This document shows positions 8,584-16,942 of a stretch of DNA of 64,000 nt, piece by piece (positions within the stretch are counted from its first letter, which is position 1; every line of letters starts with the position of its first letter). The stretch is from Secundilactobacillus yichangensis (GTDB taxonomy: Bacteria > Bacillota > Bacilli > Lactobacillales > Lactobacillaceae), in the NCBI RefSeq assembly GCF_016861565.1, contig NZ_BOLK01000009.1:49088-113087 (forward strand). Direction: 5' to 3'. Position numbers and translations under genes: made by a program. The notes under the pieces are model-generated. The model was not told the origin of the DNA, searched no databases, and saw only the letters and a program-made list of their open reading frames with translations.

Positions 8584-10605
8584 ATGAACGGTTTATTTTC
8601 AAGGGATAATTTGCCCGAATTTTTAAGAAATAGACGTCTTCGCGGTCTAGCGTTATTCATGATCGCATTATCAGCTGCAGGGATCGTTCTGGCCTTTTTG
8701 TTCTCTTGGATTTTAGGAATACTAGCCTTAGTGGTCGTAATCACGAGTTTAATATTCTCTTTTAATACCATGAACGAAATTAGTGCTGATATGAACCGTT
8801 ATATTGCTGATTTGTCATTCCGAATCAACCGTGGCGAGCAAGAGGCACTGATCGATATGCCCGTTGGGGTCATGATCTTTGGGGATAACGACGCTATCGA
8901 ATGGGTCAACCCATACCTACAGCAATATTTTGGTGATCAAACGGTTTTAAGTAAGCGGATGAGCGACGTAGATCCTGAACTGGAAAAACTGATTCAAGAT
9001 CACGTCAATGATCAAAAGCCGCAAACGGTCACTTGGAAAGACCGCCAATTTTCGTTTTTAGTACAAAAGGATTTCCGCGCCGTTTATATGATCGAAGTCA
9101 CTCACTTCACTCAAATTGAGCAGCGCTATGAAAATGAACGTATCGCCATTGGGCAGGTCTTTCTCGATAACTACGATGAAGTGACGCAGTCCATGACCGA
9201 TCAGGAAATCTCAAACCTCAGAAATTATGTGACTAACGAGCTGTCCGTTTGGGCGCAGCGCTTTAGGATGTATCTGAAACGGCTGGACGATGACCACTAC
9301 CTAGTGTTTATGTATGCGCAAGCCATGAGAGCTGTGGAAAATGATAAGTTCAGCATTTTGGATACTATTCGAGAGAGTACATCAAAACAAAACTTCCCGT
9401 TAACCCTGAGTATTGGGATCGCGTATGGCGGTGCTGATTTAGCCAAGCTGGCTGATCAAGCGCAGAGTAACCTTGATTTAGCACTTGGTCGAGGCGGTGA
9501 CCAAGTGGTCGTTCGCGCGCAGGACGAAGAAGCCCGGTTCTACGGTGGGAAGACCAACCCAATGGAGAAGCGGACTCGAGTGCGTGCACGAATGATCTCG
9601 CAGGCCCTACAGGAGTTAATGAACCAGTCTGATGCCATCTTCGTTCAGGGGCACCAGCAGCCCGATATGGACTCCATTGGAGCTTGTATGGGGATTCGGC
9701 GGATCGCTCAGATGAACCAGAAGGATTGTTACATTGTTTTGGACCGCAACGACGTTCACAGTGACGTGCAGCGGCTGCTGGATTCAATCAAAGACTATCC
9801 GGAAATTAATGATGCCATTATTTCTCCGGAGGAGGCTTTGTCTAAAATTACGAAACAAAGCATGCTGGTCATGGTGGATCACTCTAAGCCGTCGTTATCG
9901 ATTTCACCAGAGCTTTATCAGCAGCTTGAAAATCGAGTCATGATTATTGACCATCACCGTCGTGGAGAAGAGTTTCCTGAAAATCCAATGCTGGTTTACA
10001 TTGAGCCGTACGCTAGTTCAACCTGTGAGCTGATTACCGAAATGTTTGAGTATCAATCTCAAGAGTCTGAGCCCATCAATAAGATCGAAGCTACGGCAAT
10101 GCTTACGGGGATCTTCATTGACACTAAGTCGTTTTCACTGCGAACCGGGTCACGAACCTTTGATGCAGCGAGCTATCTACGTTCTGCTGGGGCTGATTCG
10201 GTGCAAATGCAGCAGTTTATGAAGGAAAATGTAGATAGTTATTTGCAGCGTAATCATCTGATTGAACTTGTCACGTTTGTGAACGAGGATATGGCGATTA
10301 TTGCTGGTGAAGAAAACGAAGTCTATGATTCCGTTACGGCTGCTCAGGCGGCGGATGATCTGCTCAATATGTCAGGAGTGGACGCATCGTTTGTCATCAC
10401 TAAACGTGACGATGGGCGAATCGGAATTTCTGCCCGAAGTATGGGCGAAATCAACGTTCAACTGATCATGGAGAAGATGGGTGGCGGTGGTCACCTGTCA
10501 AGCGGTGCTACTCAAATTGCTGACAGCACGGTGAGTGAAGTTAAGGATCAGCTGGTAGCTATTTTAAATGGTCAGACTGATAAAGAAACGACGCCGGCTT
10601 CTTAA
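8584..10605 (+). CDS. gdpP: Cyclic-di-AMP phosphodiesterase GdpP (DHH family)
   Basis: Membrane enzyme that hydrolyses c-di-AMP to pApA and so controls turgor, potassium uptake and wall stress. The order of parts is two membrane helices near residues 20–65, a PAS-like domain, a degenerate GGDEF domain, then DHH/DHHA1. Catalytic signatures are visible: D361-M-D363 in QQPDMDSIGA, D456-H-H and GGGGHLSSGA. The length (673 aa) is normal for the family. It precedes rplI and dnaB, the conserved Firmicutes order. Start ATG follows AGGGGAG. Confidence 0.96.
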   Translation: MNGLFSRDNLPEFLRNRRLRGLALFMIALSAAGIVLAFLFSWILGILALVVVITSLIFSFNTMNEISADMNRYIADLSFRINRGEQEALIDMPVGVMIFGDNDAIEWVNPYLQQYFGDQTVLSKRMSDVDPELEKLIQDHVNDQKPQTVTWKDRQFSFLVQKDFRAVYMIEVTHFTQIEQRYENERIAIGQVFLDNYDEVTQSMTDQEISNLRNYVTNELSVWAQRFRMYLKRLDDDHYLVFMYAQAMRAVENDKFSILDTIRESTSKQNFPLTLSIGIAYGGADLAKLADQAQSNLDLALGRGGDQVVVRAQDEEARFYGGKTNPMEKRTRVRARMISQALQELMNQSDAIFVQGHQQPDMDSIGACMGIRRIAQMNQKDCYIVLDRNDVHSDVQRLLDSIKDYPEINDAIISPEEALSKITKQSMLVMVDHSKPSLSISPELYQQLENRVMIIDHHRRGEEFPENPMLVYIEPYASSTCELITEMFEYQSQESEPINKIEATAMLTGIFIDTKSFSLRTGSRTFDAASYLRSAGADSVQMQQFMKENVDSYLQRNHLIELVTFVNEDMAIIAGEENEVYDSVTAAQAADDLLNMSGVDASFVITKRDDGRIGISARSMGEINVQLIMEKMGGGGHLSSGATQIADSTVSEVKDQLVAILNGQTDKETTPAS

Positions 10606-10626
10606 TAAATTAAATAGATAAACATA

Positions 10627-10668
10627 AAAAATCGCGACGCCAAGGTTATTTAAACGGGTCGCGATTTA
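10627..10668 (+). terminator. Hairpin between gdpP and rplI
   Basis: AAATCGCGAC / GTCGCGATTT stem with a long AT-rich loop. The T-run is weak, so it may be an attenuator or processing hairpin rather than a full terminator. Confidence 0.55.
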
Positions 10669-10762
10669 TGGTAAAGTTATTAAATGAAAGCTCCCAAATT
10701 GGGATCGATAAAGTCTTGGCATATCAGGGTTATCCTAACGTGCCAGATAAGGAGGACTTATT

Positions 10763-11215
10763 GTGAAAGTTATCTTTTTGCAAGATGTTCGCGGCAAAGG
10801 TAAGCGCGGCGAAATTAAGAATGTTCCAGACGGCTATGCCCAAAATTTTTTGATCAAACAGGGGAAAGCAAAGATTGCGACAGCCAGTGCAATAAGTCAG
10901 CTTAAGGGTCAACAAAAAGCTGAGGCTAAGCGCGAAGAAGAAGAACGTCAGGAAGCTGAGTCGGTTAAGAAGGTTTTGGAAGATGATAAAACCATCGTTC
11001 AATTAACGGCTAAGGCAGGGACTGACGGCCGGCTGTTTGGTTCCATTCCAAGCAAGCAGATTGCCCAGGCTTTGGAAAAACAGTATGGTGTTAAATTGGA
11101 CAAGCGAAAGATTGAATTACGCGAACCGATTAAAGTGATGGGCTTCGTTAACGTGCCTGTTAAATTACATCAGGACGTGACCGGCCGAATTCGGGTTCAT
11201 ATCTCAGAAAAGTAA
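10763..11215 (+). CDS. rplI: 50S ribosomal protein L9
   Basis: Large-subunit protein with two globular RNA-binding domains joined by a long helix. The 150-residue product shows the L9 signature near its start ([20 protein letters not shown]), the charged connecting helix (residues ~45–75) and a C-terminal domain beginning GTDGRLFGS. Start preceded by AAGGAGG. Between gdpP and dnaB as in most Firmicutes. Confidence 0.98.
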   Translation: MKVIFLQDVRGKGKRGEIKNVPDGYAQNFLIKQGKAKIATASAISQLKGQQKAEAKREEEERQEAESVKKVLEDDKTIVQLTAKAGTDGRLFGSIPSKQIAQALEKQYGVKLDKRKIELREPIKVMGFVNVPVKLHQDVTGRIRVHISEK

Positions 11216-11234
11216 TTTAAGTCCATTTTTTCTA

Positions 11235-11268
11235 GGGGTCGTCGGCAAATTCAGTTTGCCCCGACCCC
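11235..11268 (+). other. Hairpin between rplI and dnaB
   Basis: GGGGTCG and CGGCAAA pair with TTTGCC and CGACCCC, with small bulges. No T-run follows on either side, so it is more likely a processing or stability element than a terminator. Confidence 0.6.
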
Positions 11269-11298
11269 TTCGTTTATCACAGCGAGGAGTAATTAATA

Positions 11299-12690
11299 AT
11301 GAGTGAAGGGTTGAGAGATCAAACGCCACCTCAAAACATTGAGGCGGAAAAAGCGGTGCTTGGGGCCATCTTTTTAAACGGCGATGCCCTAGTCGACGCA
11401 ATGGAAGTACTGACCGCGGATGATTTCTATCGTCGTGCGCATGGGTTGATTTTCCAGACAATGGTCAATTTAAACGACCGTGATGAAGCCATTGATGTGG
11501 TGACGGTATCGGATGAACTGAAGCGGCTTAACCAGCTTGAAGATATTGGCGGCATGCCCTATATTGCTGAATTAGCGGCTTCGGTACCAACGGCAGCTAA
11601 CGTGGGCTACTATGCCAAGATTGTTGCCCAAAAGGCCGTTTTGCGGCGGTTAATTCAAACGGCTACCAAGATTGTGACGGATAGCTACTCGGAAGACGCA
11701 CCAGTTGATGAACTGCTTGATCAGGCTGAACAGTCGATCATGAACGTTAACGAATCGCGTAATCAAGCTGGGTTTAAAGCCATCAAAGACGTGTTAAATT
11801 CCACCTTTGAAGAGATTGATCGGTTATCACAGCAGGGTGACACAGTGACTGGTTTATCTACGGGATACCCTGATTTAGATAAAATGACTACGGGACTGCA
11901 CGATGATGAATTAATGATTTTAGCAGCGCGGCCAGCAGTTGGGAAGACGGCCTTTGCGTTGAACATCGCGCAAAACGTTGGTACCAAGACGGACAAAGCG
12001 GTTGCCATTTTTAGTCTTGAAATGAGTGCTGAATCACTGGTTAACCGGATGTTGTGTGCAGAAGGCAGTATCAACGCTAATCACTTGCGGACCGGTCAGC
12101 TTGAAGAGGGCGAATGGCAGAATTTAATTGTCGCAATGGGCAGTTTGTCAAAGGCGAAGATCTTCATCGACGATACGGCTGGGATTAAGATGTCTGAGAT
12201 TCGGGCAAAGTGTCGTCGGTTAGCCAAGGAACAGAACGGTAAATTAGGCTTAGTTGTTGTCGATTATTTACAATTGGTTGAAAGTACCGGTGCTGAAAAC
12301 CGGCAGCAAGAAGTCTCCGCAATTTCGCGGCAGCTTAAAAAGCTGGCTAAGGAACTGCACGTACCCGTAATTGCGTTATCACAATTATCTCGTGGTGTGG
12401 AACAGCGGCAGGATAAACGACCTGTACTGTCAGATATTCGTGAATCTGGTTCAATTGAACAAGATGCTGATATTGTTTCATTCCTGTATCGTGACGACTA
12501 CTATGAACGTGATGACGACGATAGTGATGACAGCGGTGGTGACGGTAACGACGGCGAACAAGATGTCGGTGAAGTTGAAGTCATTATTGAAAAGAACCGT
12601 TCGGGCCCTCGAGGTACCGTTAAATTACTGTTTGTTAAGTCGTATAACAAGTTCTCCTCGATAGCGTATGGGGCGGAACCAAATAAATAA
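11299..12690 (+). CDS. dnaB: Replicative DNA helicase DnaB
   Basis: Hexameric 5'-3' helicase that unwinds the replication fork (DnaC in B. subtilis nomenclature). The N-terminal primase-interacting domain (residues ~10–110) opens with QNIEAEKAVLGAIFL. The RecA-like motor has Walker A (ARPAVGKTAF), Walker B (LVVVDYLQLV) and the ISRQLKKLAKEL and DIRESGSIEQDAD blocks. A short very acidic Asp/Gly insertion (RDDDDSDDSGGDGNDGEQ) replaces the usual loop after FLYRDDYY. At 463 residues it is normal in size. Start ATG follows GAGGAG. Confidence 0.98.
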   Translation: MSEGLRDQTPPQNIEAEKAVLGAIFLNGDALVDAMEVLTADDFYRRAHGLIFQTMVNLNDRDEAIDVVTVSDELKRLNQLEDIGGMPYIAELAASVPTAANVGYYAKIVAQKAVLRRLIQTATKIVTDSYSEDAPVDELLDQAEQSIMNVNESRNQAGFKAIKDVLNSTFEEIDRLSQQGDTVTGLSTGYPDLDKMTTGLHDDELMILAARPAVGKTAFALNIAQNVGTKTDKAVAIFSLEMSAESLVNRMLCAEGSINANHLRTGQLEEGEWQNLIVAMGSLSKAKIFIDDTAGIKMSEIRAKCRRLAKEQNGKLGLVVVDYLQLVESTGAENRQQEVSAISRQLKKLAKELHVPVIALSQLSRGVEQRQDKRPVLSDIRESGSIEQDADIVSFLYRDDYYERDDDDSDDSGGDGNDGEQDVGEVEVIIEKNRSGPRGTVKLLFVKSYNKFSSIAYGAEPNK

Positions 12691-12698
12691 GGTGCGGA

Positions 12699-12795
12699 AA
12701 CAGACGTTTAGAGAGCGAAGGATAAGGGCAGAAAGATAGAAACCCTGGTTTTGGGTTTGTATCCTTCTGCCCTTATCTGCAGCTCTCTGTCTGTT
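12699..12795 (+). repeat. Long structured hairpin downstream of dnaB
   Basis: Nested inverted repeats form one long hairpin: AACAGAC/GTCTGTT, AGAGAGC/GCTCTCT, GATAAGGGCAGAA/TTCTGCCCTTATC, and an inner AAACCC/GGGTTT stem. It begins nine bases after the dnaB stop. There is no T-run, so it is not a simple terminator. It may be a mobile intergenic repeat or a structured RNA. Confidence 0.7.
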
Positions 12796-12980
12796 GTAGC
12801 CCGATTCGACTAGGTAGCCTTAACGAACATCCCGAACTTGGATTTGTGTCTGAGTGCCCTTATGTGCAAGTTTCTGCCTAGTTGGAGCCTGATTCGGCTA
12901 TGTGGCCGAAACCCTGGTTTTAGGTTTGTATCCTTCTGGCCTTATCTGCGGCCGTTGAAACCCAATTCGGCTATATCGGA
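12739..12980 (+). repeat. Three degenerate ~75–90-bp repeats
   Basis: Units start near 12739, 12831 and 12908. Shared landmarks in order are (G)AAACCCTGGTTTT, GTATCCTTCTG, GCCCTTATCTGC and a RCCYRATTCGGCTA-like end. The middle unit is most diverged. The first unit overlaps the apex and 3' arm of the long hairpin. Confidence 0.65.
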
Positions 12981-13113
12981 CAACCGACCTTGACACACAC
13001 CATCATCCATGCGATACTATCACACGGTGCCAAACCATGGCGGGATTCCAAAGATCGGCGCATTCGTGCGTTCAGAAGGTCGGCGGGCCTGCCTTTTCTA
13101 TTGCAATTTAAAT

Positions 13114-13147
13114 GATCCGTTCATCTTTTTGGATGAGCGGATTTTTT
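13114..13147 (+). terminator. Rho-independent terminator in the dnaB downstream region
   Basis: ATCCGTTCATC / GATGAGCGGAT stem followed by six T. It could end read-through from dnaB or an unrecognised short RNA. Confidence 0.8.
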
Positions 13148-13229
13148 CGTGTAGGTTTGTTGACTTACGTTGCTGAAATGTATTCAAGTGGGCAGACGGT
13201 TACACTCGGCTAACTTTTACACGCTACAC

Positions 13230-13264
13230 AAAAAACCTCACCACATTAGGGGTTGTGGTGAGGG
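13230..13264 (-). terminator. Terminator reading leftwards with no assigned gene
   Basis: On the minus strand CCTCACCACA / TGTGGTGAGG is followed by six T. No minus-strand gene lies immediately to its right, so it may end a small antisense or intergenic RNA. Confidence 0.7.
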
Positions 13265-13683
13265 TCGAGGGGAGTGATAGCGTTTTGTTTCAAGGTTTAT
13301 CCTGATTTTGGGGAGGAGGAAAAATCAAAAACCGTTATCTGTCTTAAAAGGGAAGTCAACTAATCTCTAATTGACTATGGTTAAATAATAAGCAATAAAT
13401 GTGATAAAAATATGAAGTTTTCCATGCGCCTTTCTAAAGGAACCGTTAAGGAAAGGTAAAAATATGTTACCTACTGAATACATTGACTGGAATTAGGAAT
13501 AAATGAATAGATTATCAAAATAAATAATAAACATACAATAATTTCTCTATTGAAAATCTGTAACAGTAATAAATATCTTAGTCAGAAAAAAGGTGGTTGC
13601 AAGCAGAGAATAAGAAGAAGATAATAAAAGGGCTACATAGTCTAATCTAATTTTCATGAACACACTTAGAAAGGATGTTTGAA

Positions 13684-14775
13684 ATGGTTAAACGATACGA
13701 TAGTGATAAAGTAAAGGCTTTGGTACATAAGATTTATAAAGCATACGGTTTTACGGAAGAGCAAAGTGCAGCGGTTGCTGAAACATTAATTTATACTGAT
13801 TTACACGGAATCGCGTCCCATGGGGTTCAACGGATGGTGATGTATGATCATTTCATTCAAAATGGTAAAATTCGGGTCAAAAGCAAACCGGAAATTGTGA
13901 AGGAGACCAACGTTAGTGCCGTGGTTGACGCTAATTTTGGATTAGGACAGCTTAACGGGATTTACAGTATGGATATTGCCATTAAAAAGGCAAAGGCACA
14001 TGGTGTTGGTATTGTTACCACCAAGCGATCCGGCCACTACGGCATTGCTGGGTATTACGCCAATATGGCCGCTGATCAAGGTTTAATTGGGTTGTCATCA
14101 ACCAATTCTCGGCCAGCCATGCTGCCTACTCATGCCACTCAAGCGTTTGTTGGAACGAACCCGATTGCGTTTGCTATGCCAGCTAAACCACACAACTTTA
14201 TTTACGATGCAGCCACAACGACAGTACCTCAGGGTAAAATTGAAGTTTACCGTAAACTGGGGAAAGATCTGCCTGCTTTGTGGGTAGCCAAAGACGGTAA
14301 TCAAGAAATCAACGATCATAATGATACCGCTGATTTAGACGCCTTGCGTGACCCAATGTCTAACGTTGGACTGACCCCACTGGGTGGTGTCAGAGAAGAA
14401 ACTGGCAGTCACAAGGGCTTCGGCCTTGGGGTGATTGTTGAAGTGTTCACTTCTATTTTATCACTGGGCAATACTTCCACTGAAATTACTCCTGAAGACT
14501 TGCAAGTCGGTCCGTGCCAGAGTTTTATCGCAATTGATCCTGCTATTTTTGGTGACGTTGATCAAATCGTGCAAAGATTCTCGGAGTACTTACAGCAAAT
14601 TCGGGAACTACCGGCTATTCCAGGCAAGACGATTTACGTTGCTGGCGATAAGGAAGCTTTAGCGTACGAAGACCGGAAGCAAAACGGTATGATCATCGAT
14701 GATAAGACTCTCGCTGAAGTAACGGGAATTGCCGACCGTCTAGGCGTTAAGTATGGGTCACTTAATGTGGAATAA
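13684..14775 (+). CDS. Malate/L-lactate dehydrogenase family (Ldh2) oxidoreductase
   Basis: NAD(P)-dependent 2-hydroxyacid dehydrogenase of the type that includes Mdh2, YlbC and ureidoglycolate dehydrogenase AllD, structurally unrelated to classical LDH. Family blocks are DLHGIASHGVQR near residue 40, RSGHYGIAGYYA, GTNPIAFAMP and GSHKGFGLGV. Length (363 aa) is normal. I chose the ATG at 13684 because AGAAAGG lies nine bases upstream; an ATG three codons earlier sits on the ribosome-binding site. The exact substrate is not determined; no allantoin genes are nearby. Confidence 0.88.
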   Translation: MVKRYDSDKVKALVHKIYKAYGFTEEQSAAVAETLIYTDLHGIASHGVQRMVMYDHFIQNGKIRVKSKPEIVKETNVSAVVDANFGLGQLNGIYSMDIAIKKAKAHGVGIVTTKRSGHYGIAGYYANMAADQGLIGLSSTNSRPAMLPTHATQAFVGTNPIAFAMPAKPHNFIYDAATTTVPQGKIEVYRKLGKDLPALWVAKDGNQEINDHNDTADLDALRDPMSNVGLTPLGGVREETGSHKGFGLGVIVEVFTSILSLGNTSTEITPEDLQVGPCQSFIAIDPAIFGDVDQIVQRFSEYLQQIRELPAIPGKTIYVAGDKEALAYEDRKQNGMIIDDKTLAEVTGIADRLGVKYGSLNVE

Positions 14776-14784
14776 AAGCCAAAA

Positions 14785-14846
14785 TAAAGCTTAGTTCTGA
14801 GTAATCGATCAAAATCGGTTGTCTTAGAACTAAGCTTTAGTTTTTA
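14785..14846 (+). terminator. Terminator after the Ldh2-family gene
   Basis: AAAGCTTAGTTCT / AGAACTAAGCTTT 13-bp stem with a large loop, followed by AGTTTTT. Confidence 0.85.
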
Positions 14847-14851
14847 AAATA

Positions 14852-14867
14852 TGTTTCACGTGGAACA
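14852..14867. promoter_or_regulatory. parS chromosome-partitioning site
   Basis: TGTTTCACGTGGAACA. Its reverse complement, TGTTCCACGTGAAACA, fits the Spo0J/ParB consensus TGTTNCACGTGAAACA exactly. Such sites cluster around oriC, which agrees with the gyrA-proximal gene content. Confidence 0.85.
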
Positions 14868-14880
14868 TTTACTCGTTTTG

Positions 14881-15438
14881 TTACCGCCAAAGATCAACTG
14901 CAGCAAACGTCAGTAGCAGCGTGATGGCAGTGTTAAAAGCCCGGTAGTATTGGTGGTAAAACCGGCTCATCATTTGGCCGCACACCGTCCAAGCAAAGGT
15001 ACCTAGACTGCCAATTAAAACCATTAATAGCCATTTAACGGGCATGTCGTTTAAGATGCCGGTGAGACTAAATGCACCTAGGCCAGTGATGAAATACAAA
15101 TAACCTTTGATATTCGTTAACTGCAGCAGCATTCCTGTTCGGAAACCGCCGGTACTATCATCAGTTTCACCGGGGTGACTGATGAAAATATGGTATGCCA
15201 GGTACATCAGATAAGCACTGCCAACGACTTTCATGACCGTTAAAAAGGTGGGTGTTGATTGCAGCCAGTGGGCAAATAAGGCTCCCATTAGGCCCATGAA
15301 TCCCATCCCAAACAGCATGCCGATGTTAAGGCGTAAACTAGAACGAAAACCGCGTTGCTGACCAGAAACCATGGCCATCATTGTGTTGGGCCCAGGTGTA
15401 AACGACATAACAAAAACAAAGATAAAGAATGCTGACAT
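14881..15438 (-). CDS. LysE/RhtB family exporter
   Basis: Small membrane protein (185 aa) of the amino-acid exporter family, with about six hydrophobic segments and the family's N-terminal motif FTPGPNTMMAM. Normally these export amino acids or derivatives; the substrate is unknown here. Start supported by GAGGGGGAG upstream. Divergently transcribed from a MarR regulator across a 135-base region holding an inverted repeat, which suggests the regulator controls it. Confidence 0.85.
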   Translation of the reverse strand: MSAFFIFVFVMSFTPGPNTMMAMVSGQQRGFRSSLRLNIGMLFGMGFMGLMGALFAHWLQSTPTFLTVMKVVGSAYLMYLAYHIFISHPGETDDSTGGFRTGMLLQLTNIKGYLYFITGLGAFSLTGILNDMPVKWLLMVLIGSLGTFAWTVCGQMMSRFYHQYYRAFNTAITLLLTFAAVDLWR

Positions 15439-15477
15439 TGAATCTCCCCCTCAAACGTATGTATGGTTATTCATTGC

Positions 15478-15522
15478 ATTTGCAATTACTTGGTAAAACT
15501 CTATCACTATTTAATTGCAAAT
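15478..15522. promoter_or_regulatory. Inverted repeat between lysE-like and marR-like genes
   Basis: ATTTGCAATT (15478–15487) and AATTGCAAAT (15513–15522) are perfect 10-base inverted copies 25 bases apart in the divergent promoter region. Likely operator half-sites for the adjacent MarR protein; inferred from position. Confidence 0.55.
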
Positions 15523-15573
15523 ACAATAACTATCCTGTAAATTGGAGTCAAATGCTTCATACGGAGGATGGCT

Positions 15574-15975
15574 ATGTTTGCAATTATTCGTGATATCGGT
15601 GCAATCACACGGGAGACGGAAATTAAAACCAACGCGGAATTCAGAAGACTGGGACTAGCGAATAACGCTTTTATTTACGTTATTCGGACTTATGAAAAGC
15701 CGGGTATGTTTCTTGGTGAGCTGGCTGATTCAGTTCAAATCGATCGGACAACGGCGTTTCGAACGGTGCAAAAGCTCGTGAACAACGGTTATCTTAGATT
15801 AGAAAATGATGCTAAAGATAAACGATTACGGCGGGTTTTCGTGGCGCAGAAGGGTGAAGCAGTTTATCCCGAACTGCACGCGTTTGAACAGCATACATCC
15901 GATACCCTAGTATCGCGGCTGACCAACGATGAGAAGGATGAACTGAAGCGCTTGCTTGCTAAGTTAGTTTATTAA
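15574..15975 (+). CDS. MarR family transcriptional regulator
   Basis: DNA-binding repressor of 133 residues with the MarR winged helix (LADSVQIDRTTAFRTVQKLV as recognition region, then GYLRLENDAKDKRLRRVF as wing). Start ATG at 15574 is seven bases after GGAGG; an ATG two codons earlier abuts that site. Divergent from the LysE-like exporter, which is its probable target. Its stop codon directly abuts the stop of the convergent ElaA-like gene. Confidence 0.85.
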   Translation: MFAIIRDIGAITRETEIKTNAEFRRLGLANNAFIYVIRTYEKPGMFLGELADSVQIDRTTAFRTVQKLVNNGYLRLENDAKDKRLRRVFVAQKGEAVYPELHAFEQHTSDTLVSRLTNDEKDELKRLLAKLVY

Positions 15976-16410
15976 TTAAGCTAATGCCTCGTGTACCATC
16001 TTGATGTGCGGGGTGGAATTGAAAATGAAGGGGTCGCCGACTGTTTTGAAACCATATTTCTCATAGAAGCCCTTTACTGGAACCTGTGCCTCAATTTCAA
16101 TTGGTAAGTGAGCAAAATGCAGCCGAATTGCCGTTAAAACGTTAGTCATTAGCTGATTGCCTAACCCGATTCCGCGGTGAGCGGGATCTGTAACCACCCG
16201 TCCAAAAGTGACGTGGTGGTTTTCTTTATATATCCGAGAATAGGCAACGATACTGTCGTCTTGATAAAAGACGTGGAGAGCATTTAAATCATTTTCATCC
16301 ACTTCTTGATAGATTCGTTTTTGAGCCACGATGAAGGTGGCTACCCGGAGATGATAGATTTCATATAGCTCTTTGGTTGATAATTCCGAAAACGATTTGG
16401 TTTTCCACAT
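15976..16410 (-). CDS. GNAT acetyltransferase, ElaA family
   Basis: 144-residue N-acetyltransferase resembling ElaA: opening with LSTKELYEIYHLRVATFIVAQ, then a VDENDLNALHV block, acetyl-CoA motif HRGIGLGNQLM, and FYEKYGFKTVGDPFI near the end. The acceptor substrate is unknown for the family. The start has CAGGAG upstream. Convergent with the MarR gene, with no bases between stops. Confidence 0.88.
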   Translation of the reverse strand: MWKTKSFSELSTKELYEIYHLRVATFIVAQKRIYQEVDENDLNALHVFYQDDSIVAYSRIYKENHHVTFGRVVTDPAHRGIGLGNQLMTNVLTAIRLHFAHLPIEIEAQVPVKGFYEKYGFKTVGDPFIFNSTPHIKMVHEALA

Positions 16411-16579
16411 AAGCAGACACTCCTGACTAGGTTTCTAACTTCTGTATTTTTGGTGAGAGATCAATAAAAACAACTCAAACTGAAAAATAAAAAATAATTT
16501 TGAAGTCGATAAAAGCTATTATAGCAGTGTTTTAAATGGGGTTAAAGTCGGCAGATTAAAATTAATTTATTAAAAACGA

Positions 16580-16609
16580 TTGACATTTTCTCATGCTCGG
16601 AGCTACACT
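16580..16609 (+). promoter_or_regulatory. Promoter of the T-box operon
   Basis: TTGACA (16580–16585) and TACACT (16604–16609) separated by 18 bases, just ahead of the T-box leader. Confidence 0.8.
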
Positions 16610-16639
16610 ACTTGCAACAAAACAAATATGACAACAAGA

Positions 16640-16892
16640 TTTGACCCGATGGATTAGGATCATAGCCTTATGAAGAGAGTACCGGTTTGGTGAGACGGTA
16701 TTAAGACTATGACTTGAAAGATCGTGTTCGACAGGTTTGCTTCTCGAGGCGAACTGGTGGCACCCATTATCGTGCAGCGTATCGCAACTAATAGTTGCCG
16801 TGCGTGTGAGGAATTACTTCAAACGGTAATTTGAATTAAGGTGGTACCGCGTTACTAAACGCCCTTTGGTCTTTGACCAAAGGGCGTTTTTT
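16640..16892 (+). promoter_or_regulatory. T-box leader upstream of the PanE-like/aminotransferase operon
   Basis: tRNA-sensing leader. Visible parts are the AG bulge (GAAGAGAGTACC near 16672), a GGTTTGGTGAGACGG distal loop, the T-box TGGTACCGCG (16842–16851), and a terminator with an AACGCCCTTTGGTC / GACCAAAGGGCGTT stem and T-run. Pairing CATAG with CTATG places the 3' side of the specifier loop in ACTTGAAAG. Candidate specifier codons there are CTT or TTG, both leucine; other registers cannot be excluded. Confidence 0.88.
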
Positions 16893-16942
16893 AGTTGTCA
16901 TATAGCTGATTAGATCATAAAACTTTAAAAGGAGTGGTTGTA

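Larger units (their letters stand above)
12691..13683. other. Gene-free region of ~1 kb between dnaB and the Ldh2-family gene
   Basis: I find no supportable coding sequence here. It holds the long hairpin and degenerate repeats (12699–12980), a plus-strand terminator (13114–13147), a minus-strand terminator (13230–13264) and an AT-rich stretch before the next gene. Confidence 0.7.
16411..16942 (+). other. Intergenic region carrying promoter and T-box leader
   Basis: No gene. Apart from the ElaA-like gene's upstream region (to about 16530), the stretch holds the promoter at 16580–16609, the T-box leader from about 16640, and its terminator at 16857–16892. Confidence 0.8.

Noticed and set aside
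9365..9787. Minus-strand 140-codon open frame inside gdpP
   Set aside because: Fully contained in a well-supported gene, composition typical of a shadow frame, no ribosome-binding site.
12482..12664. Acidic Asp/Gly insertion in DnaB as a sign of an intein or damage
   Set aside because: The insertion is short, in frame, and lies in a loop that varies among lactobacillus DnaB proteins; the gene is otherwise intact.
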